From the NCBI GenBank assembly GCA_963702925.1, contig OY969771.1, positions 4,092,001 through 4,156,000 on the forward strand: DNA of 64,000 bases. Direction: 5' to 3'. Origin of the DNA: CAIKMD01 sp963702925 (lineage in GTDB: Bacteria > Pseudomonadota > Alphaproteobacteria > ATCC43930 > CGMCC-115725). Of the stretch, positions 9,175 to 16,660 are shown one piece after another. Position 1 is the stretch's first letter. Each line of letters begins with the position of its first letter. A program made the translations under genes and the position numbers. Under the pieces are notes generated by a model. The model was not told where the DNA came from. It ran no database searches and saw only the letters and a program-made list of their open reading frames with translations.

Positions 9175-9807
9175 TTATTGATTGGCGGTTTCCATCTGGG
9201 TCAGTTTCGACCGCACCATCTTGATGAGGATCGAAACCTGGCCGCCGTTGCGCTGAATCGCCGATCCGAATTCTTCTTGCTGGGCGACGGCGAGGCTGAC
9301 GCCGCCGACGCTGAGATCATAGACCTTGAAACCTTCCGGCGTCGCGGTGATCCGCCACTCGATGGCAATGGGTTGACCGGTTGCAATTTGGGTGATGTCG
9401 GTGCGGACGATCGTCGTCGTGTCGCTGTCGGCGCGCTGATCGATTACGCGGAATGAGTTGCTGCTGTAATTGGCGAAATTGTTGGAATAGATTCGGATCA
9501 TATAGTCGCGGAAGACGTTGCGGAATTCGTCGCGTTCGGTCGCGGTGGCTGTCGCCCAATAGCGGCCGAGCATGAACTGAGCGATCCTCGGAACGTCGAA
9601 ATCGCGATCGACGATGACGCCGAAGCGCTGGACGCGATCCGCCGACGAAATTGCGTTGTTCGTCATCGTGGCCGTCGCTTCTTCGCCGAGCTGTACGATG
9701 AAACCGCTCGCCTCGTCTCCGGCACGGGCGTTATGCCCCAGCGGAGCACATGCGAGCAGAAGCACCAAGAAGAAAATGCGGTAGACGCCTGGATGGGTTA
9801 ATGGCAC
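9175..9807 (-). CDS. MlaC/Ttg2D-like periplasmic phospholipid-binding protein
   Basis: A protein of about 210 residues with a signal peptide (hydrophobic LVLLLACAPLG, cleavage likely near ARA). The mature part matches the Tol-Tol-Ttg2/MlaC fold: FIVQLGEEATATM, RVQRFGVIVDRDFDVPRIAQFMLGRYW, TERDEFRNVFRDYMIRIYS, then the conserved strands ending GGQVSILIKMV. MlaC carries phospholipids between the outer-membrane MlaA complex and the inner-membrane MlaFEDB transporter. I chose the GTG at 9807 because a GAGG lies six bases before it; the frame is open to 9873. The other mla genes are not adjacent, so this may be an orphan or serve hopanoid or lipid transport. Confidence 0.82.
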   Translation of the reverse strand: MPLTHPGVYRIFFLVLLLACAPLGHNARAGDEASGFIVQLGEEATATMTNNAISSADRVQRFGVIVDRDFDVPRIAQFMLGRYWATATATERDEFRNVFRDYMIRIYSNNFANYSSNSFRVIDQRADSDTTTIVRTDITQIATGQPIAIEWRITATPEGFKVYDLSVGGVSLAVAQQEEFGSAIQRNGGQVSILIKMVRSKLTQMETANQ

Positions 9808-9962
9808 GACACACCTCACACTTTCTTGCCGGAATATCGCGCGGCAGTCGGGCGATGGCTCTTCGGCAGGCAAGTGTTAAGTGCTTCACCGGGGCAAAGA
9901 TAGAATCGGAAACTACCTAGGATTTCGCAGCATCGGCGGTGCGGCTCGCGCGAACCGCGTGA

Positions 9963-10349
9963 TTACTTGATGCCCGATCCTTGCACGCAGCTGATCGAGA
10001 ACTTCCCGTTCGTCAGGGTTCCGCCGCAAAGCACTTCCTTTGACGCGGTCTCGTCGATAATCCACAAGGCACCGTCGCCGGAACCGTTGTTGCTGAGCCG
10101 ATAGTACAAGACATGGCCCGCGACGGGCTTGGTTGCGAACGCCGCGATGGTCGCGGTGCAGGTCAAGCTGTTGGTCGCGGTCGGATAGCAGAGCCTCAAC
10201 GCGTTCGTTGCGGGCGCATAGTCCCAGAGAACTGGGACGTTCGCGATCGCTGATCCTGCGAGATAGTCGCCGGCGGCCCTCGCCTCGGCCGCGCCCAGCG
10301 CGGCACTCGCCGTCAAAGTCAGGGCTGCAAACAGCGCCTTGGCATTCAT
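9963..10349 (-). CDS. Small secreted protein of unknown function
   Basis: A 128-residue protein with a clear Sec signal peptide (MNAKALFAALTLTASAALGA, cleavage near EARA). The mature 100 residues contain four Cys (CYPTATNSLTC and, near the end, CGG...SC), which would give two disulfides. Repeated small beta-prone stretches suggest a compact beta domain in the periplasm or outside the cell. I do not recognise a family. It stands alone, in the same direction as its neighbours. Confidence 0.6.
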   Translation of the reverse strand: MNAKALFAALTLTASAALGAAEARAAGDYLAGSAIANVPVLWDYAPATNALRLCYPTATNSLTCTATIAAFATKPVAGHVLYYRLSNNGSGDGALWIIDETASKEVLCGGTLTNGKFSISCVQGSGIK

Positions 10350-10543
10350 CGAACAACATCCCCGGCGAGGTTGAGTAGGCGGTGCATGGATGCCACGAAG
10401 CTAGCGGCACGGCGCTACCGTTCGACGACAACGAGATTGCGAATTTGAGACTCCGGCCGCGATGTTCAGCGGCAATCCTGCGCGGCGCCAGTCTGGGACC
10501 ACGACAGCTGTTGGTTGCTCACAGCGCCCTAACCCCGCCGCGC

Positions 10544-10771
10544 CTAGTGCGGTCCCGTCGCCACGGGATCGAACCCCGCTTCGTGAAAATGTTTCAAACA
10601 ATGTTCGTCCTGAGCCGAGCTCGTCGGGGTCCACATTTCGCCGCCGCAGGTCGCGGTCTGCCCGGTCTTGGCATTCCGAAGCGGGATGACCTGGGTGCAG
10701 CCGCCAAGCAGCGCGGCAAGGACGATGGCATAAGCGATGGCACGCATTTCCTCCTTCATAGGGCGCGACAC
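10544..10771 (-). CDS. Small putative lipoprotein
   Basis: A 75-residue frame whose N-terminus has a lipobox (AALLGGC) after a short hydrophobic stretch, so Cys 25 would be lipidated. The most likely start is one of the inner ATGs (10759 or 10747), because AAGGAGG lies directly before the ATG at 10747; the spacing there is tight. The mature part of about 50 residues has three further Cys or His-Cys sites (ATCGGE, DEHCLKHFHEAG) and no known domain. Membrane location is inferred from the lipobox only. Confidence 0.5.
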   Translation of the reverse strand: MSRPMKEEMRAIAYAIVLAALLGGCTQVIPLRNAKTGQTATCGGEMWTPTSSAQDEHCLKHFHEAGFDPVATGPH

Positions 10772-10868
10772 GCCGCCTTATCTCCGGCCAAAATGCGAAA
10801 TCATGCTTGGCCGTTTCCGGCGAAAGCTCGTGATCGTCAGATGAGGATGCGAGGCGCCAGGGGCGCCG

Positions 10869-11336
10869 TCACATCGCTTGCAGGATCGTCTTGAGATGCG
10901 CGTCTTGCTTGATGGCGTGCTTGACGAACCAATCGCTCAGCTCGTCAAAGAGCGACGTCGTGCCGGGCCCGATTGCCGGGTCTTGGGCGCGGAGAATGAG
11001 ATCCAACCGCGTCAACTGCCGGCCATGCTCATGGATGTGTTCGATGAGCGCGGCGTCGCTCATGGATTTGAGGTGAGCCCTCATTTCACGCCGTTGCGGC
11101 GCGGCATGAACGACATCGCCGATGATTTCTTGGAGCACGGCGTCTTCGTGTCCGAAATGGTCCGCCGCTTCGAGCTTTAAGGCGTCCGCCAAGTCCCGCA
11201 ATTGCTTCGGGCCTTGTTTGCCTTCGATCGCCGCGCAGAGAGCGTTGATGGTGTCGATCAACCGGCGATGTCCCGCATCGAGCAGGTCATGCCCGACACT
11301 GAATGCATCGCTCCATCCGAGCCGTTTGGCCATCAT
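10869..11336 (-). CDS. Bacteriohemerythrin
   Basis: A 155-residue protein of the hemerythrin fold, a four-helix bundle with a di-iron site that binds O2 or senses oxygen. Visible ligand motifs are WSDAFSVGHDLLDAGHRRLI (D-x-x-H), ADHFGHEDAVL (H-F-x-x-E), the His-rich central helix (MRAHLKSM, EHIHEHG) and WFVKHAIKQD (H and D ligands near the C-terminus). The length suits a stand-alone bacteriohemerythrin. There is no signal peptide, so it is cytoplasmic. A perfect palindrome lies 62 bases upstream of the start and may control it. Confidence 0.86.
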   Translation of the reverse strand: MMAKRLGWSDAFSVGHDLLDAGHRRLIDTINALCAAIEGKQGPKQLRDLADALKLEAADHFGHEDAVLQEIIGDVVHAAPQRREMRAHLKSMSDAALIEHIHEHGRQLTRLDLILRAQDPAIGPGTTSLFDELSDWFVKHAIKQDAHLKTILQAM

Positions 11337-11397
11337 GTGACGATGGTTTAAGGCAATTACCCGCCCCTTAACGATGGCGATGCCAAGGACGTCGTAT

Positions 11398-11413
11398 AAC
11401 TACGTACGTAGTT
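11398..11413. promoter_or_regulatory. Perfect 16-bp palindrome, candidate operator
   Basis: AACTACGTACGTAGTT equals its own reverse complement. It lies in the 139-base region between the hemerythrin start (11336) and the next divergent gene (11476). A dimeric repressor or activator site is the simplest reading; the regulator is unknown. Confidence 0.45.
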
Positions 11414-11475
11414 TGCTTCGCGATTGACCGCACCGCATGCACTTAAGCCGAGAATACGGCCATTAATTTCAGGGT

Positions 11476-11835
11476 ATGGCTCCAAGCTTTATCGAGCGGC
11501 CGATCGCTGGAAGTCGGTTAAGACAAATCTGGTTTGATCGCTCTCCGGACCTTTCGAGAGCAAGCCCCTTGGCCCTCACGCAAGCGCAACTGGCGCTCGC
11601 CTTATCGCCCTTCACCCTCTTTGCGGCGTGGTCGCTGCTGCGCGCCTGGAAGACGGGGACGATATCCAGCCGCGGACGGACCTTTCGGGCAAATGGCAAT
11701 CCGATCGGGTTCTGGCTGACGGCGGTTTGTCATTTTGGCATCTTCGCATTCGGGCTCGTGCTCGCCCTTCGCGCCATGGGCTTCATGGGCGACCCATCGG
11801 GCCCCTTTAGAATTCAGTTGCCACATTTCGGTTGA
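11476..11835 (+). CDS. Small membrane protein of unknown function
   Basis: A 119-residue frame with two hydrophobic segments (about 37-55 LALALSPFTLFAAWSLL and 79-100 FWLTAVCHFGIFAFGLVLAL) separated by a basic loop. No family recognised. The start is not decided by a good ribosome-binding site. It lies divergent to the hemerythrin gene, with the palindrome at 11398 between them. Confidence 0.4.
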   Translation: MAPSFIERPIAGSRLRQIWFDRSPDLSRASPLALTQAQLALALSPFTLFAAWSLLRAWKTGTISSRGRTFRANGNPIGFWLTAVCHFGIFAFGLVLALRAMGFMGDPSGPFRIQLPHFG

Positions 11836-11918
11836 GTGGCAGGCCGTTGCCGGCTCGCGGTGCCAGGCCTATCCTTTCTGCGAATGGACGATCCCGATTG
11901 TTATTTGGGGAACGCCCT

Positions 11919-12293
11919 ATGACCGATGAACCACGCCGCTTCGCCTCGCTCGCTGAGGCCATCGCCACGCTGCGTAAAGAGCGGTCGCCCATGGTCTTGA
12001 CCCGCTTCAGCCTGGATCCGGTAGCGGATGTCGTGATTGCCGCCAATCGTGCCAGCGCCAAGACCGGGTATGCGCCCGTCCCGGGCGAGCATCCCGATCG
12101 GCGGCGCGATCAACGCCTCACCGCCGAAATCGAACTCAACTATCTCTACCGGCACTTGGTTGAACGCGGACACGCGCGCCAAGTGCTGGCGATCGATGAC
12201 GGCCGACTGATGGAATTGACCGTAACCCGCGTCGACATCGCCGGCGACGCCGCCGTTTACGGCTTTGTCAGGCCGAAGCCGGTGAGGAAATAG
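11919..12293 (+). CDS. Conserved-looking hypothetical protein
   Basis: A soluble 124-residue protein starting MTDEPRRFASLAEAIATLRK. I chose the ATG at 11919 because upstream sequence in the frame looks non-coding and a GGGG-containing site precedes it. Residues 60-120 (HPDRRRDQRLTAEIELNYLY, then RLMELTVTRVDIAGDAAVYGFV) look like a small alpha/beta domain. No function can be assigned. It is the last chromosomal gene before the integrated element. Confidence 0.5.
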   Translation: MTDEPRRFASLAEAIATLRKERSPMVLTRFSLDPVADVVIAANRASAKTGYAPVPGEHPDRRRDQRLTAEIELNYLYRHLVERGHARQVLAIDDGRLMELTVTRVDIAGDAAVYGFVRPKPVRK

Positions 12294-12336
12294 CGACGAG
12301 CGACGTTGGGGCTGGGAAAGAGTTGGTCGCGAAAAA

Positions 12337-12387
12337 TGGTGAGCCCGATGGGATTCGAACCCATGACCCCTTGATTAAAAGTCAAGT
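12337..12387 (-). repeat. Left attachment-site repeat (3' fragment of tRNA-Lys)
   Basis: This 51-base stretch is identical to 26395-26445 and covers the CCA end, acceptor 3' strand, T arm, variable loop and most of the anticodon arm of tRNA-Lys. It stops just past the anticodon stem, so it cannot form a tRNA. It marks the left boundary of the integrated element. Confidence 0.92.
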
Positions 12388-12530
12388 TGGGAGAGACTGG
12401 CGAAGAACCGCGGGTAACGTCAAAGCGTTGCAAAAGCTCAAGTAAACCCGAGCTTTCCCGTCGCGCGGCGTTTCTCGTTATTGCGTGCTGTTTTGAGCAA
12501 ATGTTACCCTCGCGCCGTCGGGGGTAACAC

Positions 12531-13889
12531 GTGCCGAAGCTGACGGATACGCAAATCGCTGGCCTGAAGGCGAGGGCCAAGAGATACGAAGTTTTTGACG
12601 AAGGCGGCCGCGCGCTCGCGGTGCGGGTTGGCAAAAGCGGGAAGAAGAGCTTCGTTTTCCTGTACCATTTCGGCGGCCGGCTCCGCCGGCTCACGCTCGG
12701 CACCTATCCGAAAATGCGCCTCGCTGACGCCAACATCGCGCTCGGCCGCGCGCGAAAGCAACTCGAGGAAGGCAATGATCCCGCGGCGCAGATGCTCGCC
12801 GCGCGCGGCGCCGAGCGATCGGCGGAGACGATCGAGCAGCTTTGTGATGACTATATCGAGCGTTATGCAAAGCCGAACAAGCGCAGCGCGGCGGAAGACG
12901 AGCGGCTGCTGATGCGCGAGGTGCTCCCGCATTGGAGAGGGAAAAAGGCGAAGGACATTCATCGGCGAGACGTGACGCGCCTACTGGATGGCATCGTCGA
13001 TCGCGGCTCGCCGGTCACGGCCAATCGCACGCTCGCCGTTATCCGTCGCATGTTCAACTTCGCGGTCGATCGTGGCGTCATCGAGCAATGCCCGTGCTCG
13101 CGCATGCGAGCGCCACATAAAGAAAAGCCGCGCGAACGCGCATTGCAACGAGAAGAGATCAAAGCTTTCTGGGATGCGATCGCGGCCGCGCCCATCGAAC
13201 ACAACCTTCGCCAGGTTATTCGGCTGCTTCTCGTCACCGGGCAACGCAAGAGCGAGATCGTCGGCCTTCAAAAGCGGGAAATCGATGGCGCAACGAAGAT
13301 CTGGACGCTTCCGTCGATACGGCAGAAGAAGGACAAAGAGAGATTGATTCCTCTGTCACCGCTCGCGCTCGAGCTCATCGGCTCCGCAAAGCCCTATGAT
13401 CCGAAATATCTTCGAAAGCGATCGGCGACCGCTGCCGGCGAGACGCCAAAATCATCGCCTTTCATTTTTCCCTCGAGCCGCCTGAAGGGGGGTCCCTATA
13501 ACGGCCGGTCCATCGATCACGTCATGCGCGATCTCTTCGTCGCGCGCGATCGAAGCAAGCAGCGAAGAGAAAAGGCGACGGGCAAAGGCACGGAACGCGA
13601 CGCGAAGATCTCAGGGCCTTCTCTCAAGGATTTTGCGCCCTTCACTCCACACGATCTTCGCAGAACCGTCGCGACGCGGATGCGCGAGCTCGGGATATCG
13701 CGCGACGACGTGAAGCTCGTGCTCGGCCATCAAGATCAATCCGTCACCGGCCGTGTGTACGACAAATATGAAGGGCTCGCGGAAAAACGCCGCGCTCTCG
13801 ACCTATGGGCGAAGCGTCTGTCGGCGATCATCGCCGGCGAGCCGGACGCCAGTAACATCGTAGAGATGCCCGCGCGCGGAGGAATCTGA
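12531..13889 (+). CDS. int: Tyrosine integrase, P4/DUF4102 type
   Basis: A 452-residue site-specific recombinase. The N-terminus (MPKLTDTQIAGLKARAKRYE, SFVFLYHFGGRLRRLTLGTYP) is the DUF4102 arm-binding domain. A core-binding helical domain follows, then the catalytic domain with Arg in TGQRKSEI, His-x-x-Arg in HDLRRTVATRM, His in VLGHQ and the Tyr nucleophile in VYDKY near residue 411. All catalytic residues are present. The start is GTG at 12531, 144 bases inside the left attachment repeat. It probably drives integration into and excision from the tRNA-Lys gene. Confidence 0.93.
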   Translation: MPKLTDTQIAGLKARAKRYEVFDEGGRALAVRVGKSGKKSFVFLYHFGGRLRRLTLGTYPKMRLADANIALGRARKQLEEGNDPAAQMLAARGAERSAETIEQLCDDYIERYAKPNKRSAAEDERLLMREVLPHWRGKKAKDIHRRDVTRLLDGIVDRGSPVTANRTLAVIRRMFNFAVDRGVIEQCPCSRMRAPHKEKPRERALQREEIKAFWDAIAAAPIEHNLRQVIRLLLVTGQRKSEIVGLQKREIDGATKIWTLPSIRQKKDKERLIPLSPLALELIGSAKPYDPKYLRKRSATAAGETPKSSPFIFPSSRLKGGPYNGRSIDHVMRDLFVARDRSKQRREKATGKGTERDAKISGPSLKDFAPFTPHDLRRTVATRMRELGISRDDVKLVLGHQDQSVTGRVYDKYEGLAEKRRALDLWAKRLSAIIAGEPDASNIVEMPARGGI

Positions 13890-13965
13890 TCCACGCGCGC
13901 GCCGGAACGAGCCGCGAGCAAAAACCATCGACGAATAGATCTCGGCCGCCTCCGAGCGTCCTTGG

Positions 13966-13982
13966 TGCGTCAAATTGACGCA
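13966..13982. promoter_or_regulatory. 17-bp palindrome between integrase and alpA-like gene
   Basis: TGCGTCAAATTGACGCA has eight-base arms around one central base. It lies in the 311-base region 13890-14200, which contains no gene. A second small inverted repeat (CACCCT/AGGGTG) follows at 13987-14003. A repressor operator or an excisionase-binding site is plausible. Confidence 0.4.
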
Positions 13983-14200
13983 TCCACACCCTCGGAAAGG
14001 GTGGGGGCCCGCCAAGGTTTCTGCCACGAACGCGACATTTTCCCAACGCCTCCCAACACTGGCTTTTTTCTGGATGTTTTATTTGATTCCCGCGGCGAAA
14101 AAATTGGGCTCGTCTGCCTATGGCTGCTCTTTCAGTTCCCTCGCGGTCAAATCGATTCGCGCCGGTTCCATCGAGCAGCCAGCAGAAGGGAGCATGCTGC

Positions 14201-14515
14201 ATGCGAAGCAAACGAGGTTTGAACCCGAAGCTGAGTGCCGCCCCGTCGGAGCAACCGGCGGTGGCCGAACGGAACGATGGCCAGCGGCCGCCAGCCGACG
14301 AAGCGCCGCCCGTCTACATCCGTGGCTGGAAAAATTGCTGTGCGATGGTCGGCATGTCGCGCGTTCCTCTTTGGCGTCGCGTTAGGGCAGGGACCTTCCC
14401 GGCGCCGGCGATGTTCGGCGGACAGCCCTTATGGAAGCGCGCCGATATCGATGCCTATTTGGCATCGCTTCCGAAGGTCGATTACGCCGCTGCCGATTTG
14501 CGGCGCGAGGCCTGA
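14201..14515 (+). CDS. AlpA-like helix-turn-helix regulator/excisionase
   Basis: A 104-residue protein. The C-terminal half reads YIRGWKNCCAMVGMSRVPLWRRVRAGTFPAPAM and PLWKRADIDAYLASLP, the AlpA/MerR-like winged helix: a recognition helix, then a wing and a Trp-x-x-x-Asp-Ile motif. Such proteins act in P4-type elements as excisionases and activators of the integrase. The N-terminal 40 residues are disordered and Pro/Ala-rich. I chose the ATG at 14201, with GAAGGGAG upstream; the frame is open further 5'. Confidence 0.75.
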   Translation: MRSKRGLNPKLSAAPSEQPAVAERNDGQRPPADEAPPVYIRGWKNCCAMVGMSRVPLWRRVRAGTFPAPAMFGGQPLWKRADIDAYLASLPKVDYAAADLRREA

Positions 14516-14526
14516 GGTCCGTGACG

Positions 14527-14853
14527 ATGGGTGATGAACGCCCTCCCCTCGAAGTGGCGCGCGCAGAGACTCAAACCGCCGAGATCGCGCGGGTTCTTGC
14601 AGAGAAGATGGCAAAGAAATCGAACCAGCTCTGGTTTCAGCAGCTGGCCAATTTCTTCGTCTCGTCGGAGCGCGGCAATTACGAGATATTCTGGCAGGTG
14701 GTGCAGGAGACGGACTTTCGCAATCCGTCTTCGACGCCGCGGCATCGAAGATTTCTTAATGAACTCGATGAGCGCCGGCGTCACTTCGTTAGCAATACGA
14801 CCGGCCAGGCGCCCCTAGCGCCGAGCGCCGCGAAGCGCGGAGTGCAGCCATGA
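14527..14853 (+). CDS. Hypothetical protein of the integrated element
   Basis: A 108-residue soluble protein (MGDERPPLEVARAETQTAEI) that is mainly helical, with a Trp/Phe-rich middle (NQLWFQQLANFFVSSERGNYEIFWQVV). No known domain. It starts 11 bases after the alpA-like gene and overlaps the next gene by four bases (ATGA), so the three are probably transcribed together. Confidence 0.5.
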   Translation: MGDERPPLEVARAETQTAEIARVLAEKMAKKSNQLWFQQLANFFVSSERGNYEIFWQVVQETDFRNPSSTPRHRRFLNELDERRRHFVSNTTGQAPLAPSAAKRGVQP

Positions 14854-16079
14854 GCGGAGCGGAAGACGCAAATGCGCCGCGATCCGGCGCCTTTACCGCA
14901 GTTCCTCTGAGCCAGCATGCGGCCGCGGTGGTCGCGGCGGCAAAAGCCCGACGCGATAAGCTAGATGGCGCCGGGTGCGAGCTGGAGCCGCCTTCGACGA
15001 GCGGCGGCCTAACCGAAGCGATTGGCACGCGCGATAAGGTAGATGGCGCCGGGTGCGAGCTGGAGCCGCCTTCGACGAGCGGCGGCCTAACCGAAGCGAT
15101 TGGCACGCGCGATAAGGTAGATGGCGCCGCGTGCGAGCTGGAGCCGCCTTCGACGAGCGGCGGCCTAACCGAAGCGATTGGCACGCGCGAAAACGTGAGG
15201 GTGACGCGGCAGGCGAGCGCGAAAGAACAGCAACATACCAAGCGAAGGCTTCCGCTTCTACACCCTCACCACGTCGATGCGACAGAGCGCAGGAGCCGTT
15301 ACGCCGCCTATCGTCTGAGCGCAATAGATCGGCTCGCAAAAGTCGAGTGGTCCTTGCCAGGTTCGGTCCACATCGTGGCATCTATGATTCTCCGTCATTA
15401 TTGCCAACCCGATATGCGCCACAGCCGCGAATTCTTCATCAACAACGGCAACTTCGCGACGTGGGTCAAAATTGAGACCATCGCGAAAAAGATCAGCTGC
15501 TCGCCCAAGACGGTCCGGCGGGCCTTGAAGGCCGCGCTCGGCCTTGGACTGATCACAGAGAAGCCCCTGGCTGGGCCGAAACCCTTCACAGGACCGCCGA
15601 TGGTGTTCCTCTCGTCGGATTGGCTTTGGGGTGGGTCTGAGCGCCGCGCCGAAATGCGGACAATTCGGGCCCGAGATGTGGACACGAATGGGCCTGAGAT
15701 GCGGACACTCTTGGCCGCCAAAGATGTGGACAAGAATGTCCACAATTCTCACGCGAAATTGCAACCATATCAAAGCACTACGCCTAGCTCGGCAACGGAA
15801 ACGAATGTCAGGGAGTCTCCTGGTGAAGCAGAATCTATAATTAACAAGACTTCTGAAGACGACGCCAAAATTGCCCGGCAAGACGGCAAGCCCAGCAAGG
15901 CGGCAACAGCCTACGTTAAATGGCTTCCTGGGAACACACGGCAGGGCAGCACACACGAGGAGAACATCGCCGCCTACATCGACCAACTCATCGATCGAGG
16001 AAACCGCGAGAACTCGCATTCGGCGCGCCGAATGCGACAGGCGCGATTCCCGGATTCTCGCTGCGCTCGCTCGAATTAA
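14850..16079 (+). CDS. Winged-helix, replication-initiator-like protein with internal repeats
   Basis: A protein of 409 residues. Residues 35-112 are three in-frame copies of a 26-residue unit (RDKVDGAGCELEPPSTSGG...). Residues about 150-255 form a helix-turn-helix domain (KIETIAKKISCSPKTVRRALKAALGLGLITEKPL, then PPMVFLSSDWLWGG), as in Helix-turn-helix_36 and Rep-like proteins of mobile elements. The following 35 residues are encoded by iteron-like DNA words. The last 40 residues look out of frame compared with the next gene, which begins in another frame inside this one. A replication or DNA-binding role is inferred from fold and context only. Confidence 0.55.
   Translation: MSGAEDANAPRSGAFTAVPLSQHAAAVVAAAKARRDKLDGAGCELEPPSTSGGLTEAIGTRDKVDGAGCELEPPSTSGGLTEAIGTRDKVDGAACELEPPSTSGGLTEAIGTRENVRVTRQASAKEQQHTKRRLPLLHPHHVDATERRSRYAAYRLSAIDRLAKVEWSLPGSVHIVASMILRHYCQPDMRHSREFFINNGNFATWVKIETIAKKISCSPKTVRRALKAALGLGLITEKPLAGPKPFTGPPMVFLSSDWLWGGSERRAEMRTIRARDVDTNGPEMRTLLAAKDVDKNVHNSHAKLQPYQSTTPSSATETNVRESPGEAESIINKTSEDDAKIARQDGKPSKAATAYVKWLPGNTRQGSTHEENIAAYIDQLIDRGNRENSHSARRMRQARFPDSRCARSN
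14952..15185 (+). repeat. Three 78-bp tandem repeats inside a coding sequence
   Basis: Three head-to-tail units of 78 bases start at 14952, 15030 and 15108. They differ at only a few bases (for example CTA/GTA at the fourth codon and GGG/GCG in GAG/GAA). Each unit holds a small inverted repeat (GCCGCC and GGCGGC around TTCGACGAGC). The length is a multiple of three, so the frame is kept. Confidence 0.95.
15651..15743 (+). repeat. Iteron-like direct repeats with a terminal inverted copy
   Basis: The ten-base word GARATGYGGA, followed by CA, occurs at 15651, 15673 and 15696, and as AAGATGTGGACA at 15721, at 22-25 base spacing. The last copy is followed by its inverse, giving GTGGACA-AGAA-TGTCCAC at 15726-15743. 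The words fall in two different reading frames of the host gene, so they are conserved as DNA. They resemble origin iterons. Confidence 0.6.
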
Positions 16080-16647
16080 GGAGGCTCCGCCCCAACTCTC
16101 CGGAAAAGCGCTCACGAGCTTCCTGCGAGCCTTTGCCGACGACGATCCCATCAGGCTGCGCAATCGTGCGATCGTCCTTGTTCGGTCATTTCTGCCGAAC
16201 ATCTCGAACACTGAGCTCGCGCAGATCCGGCGAGCGGACATGATGATCGGCACAAGCGGCCTCATCGTGATCAAGTCAAATGCCAAATTGCGGCTCGTCA
16301 TTCCGCAATTTGGCGACTCCATGACAGAGTTTTGTCCAGCGGCCGCGGTCAGAAGATGGGTTGCTGCGGCGACTGCGACGGGAATTGGCGACGAATTCCT
16401 CTTTGCAAACTCGCGCGCAAGGCGAGCGAGGCACATATCGATCCACGACTTCGATCGGATCGTTCGCGTGGCTTCGGCCACAGTCTTTGGCGCCAACAAG
16501 GCCTTCGGCGCAGACCTGTTACGGAATCCCTTGAATTTCAGCCTGGTGCTGGATTTTCTTTCAGAAAAGCGGCCGCCGTCCCTATCGGAGAGCGGAGAAA
16601 CGCTCGCGGAGGACGGGTTGATCGACAGCGCCGGCCGTGATTGGTAA
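15871..16647 (+). CDS. Degenerate tyrosine-recombinase-like protein
   Basis: A frame of up to 258 residues whose 5' part overlaps the preceding gene in another frame; the true start is unclear and may lie near 16000. Residues 95-185 (RLRNRAIVLVRSFLPNISNTELAQIRRADM, then GLIVIKS, VIPQFGD, CPAAAVRRWVAAAT and DEFLFANSR) follow the layout of an integrase catalytic core, but the first catalytic Arg is missing from the LPNISNTEL position. The expected His-x-x-Arg box is replaced by GADLLRNPL, and no Tyr nucleophile is evident. It is therefore either a dead recombinase or a DNA-binding relative with another role. Confidence 0.45.
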   Translation: MPGKTASPARRQQPTLNGFLGTHGRAAHTRRTSPPTSTNSSIEETARTRIRRAECDRRDSRILAALARIKEAPPQLSGKALTSFLRAFADDDPIRLRNRAIVLVRSFLPNISNTELAQIRRADMMIGTSGLIVIKSNAKLRLVIPQFGDSMTEFCPAAAVRRWVAAATATGIGDEFLFANSRARRARHISIHDFDRIVRVASATVFGANKAFGADLLRNPLNFSLVLDFLSEKRPPSLSESGETLAEDGLIDSAGRDW

Positions 16648-16660
16648 AGTCGGAGGTGGT

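Noticed and set aside
10549..10580. T-arm-like word (GGATCGAACCCC) resembling a tRNA
   Set aside because: No acceptor stem, anticodon arm or D arm can be built around it, and it lies inside the small lipoprotein gene.
12337..12387. tRNA-Lys gene at the left end of the element
   Set aside because: Only the 3' two-thirds is present; the 5' acceptor strand and D arm are missing, so it is an attachment-site copy, not a tRNA gene.
14952..15185. Three 78-base repeats as a short CRISPR array or origin
   Set aside because: The whole 78-base unit repeats without spacers, is in frame, and no cas genes are nearby. The iteron-like words at 15651 are the better origin candidate.
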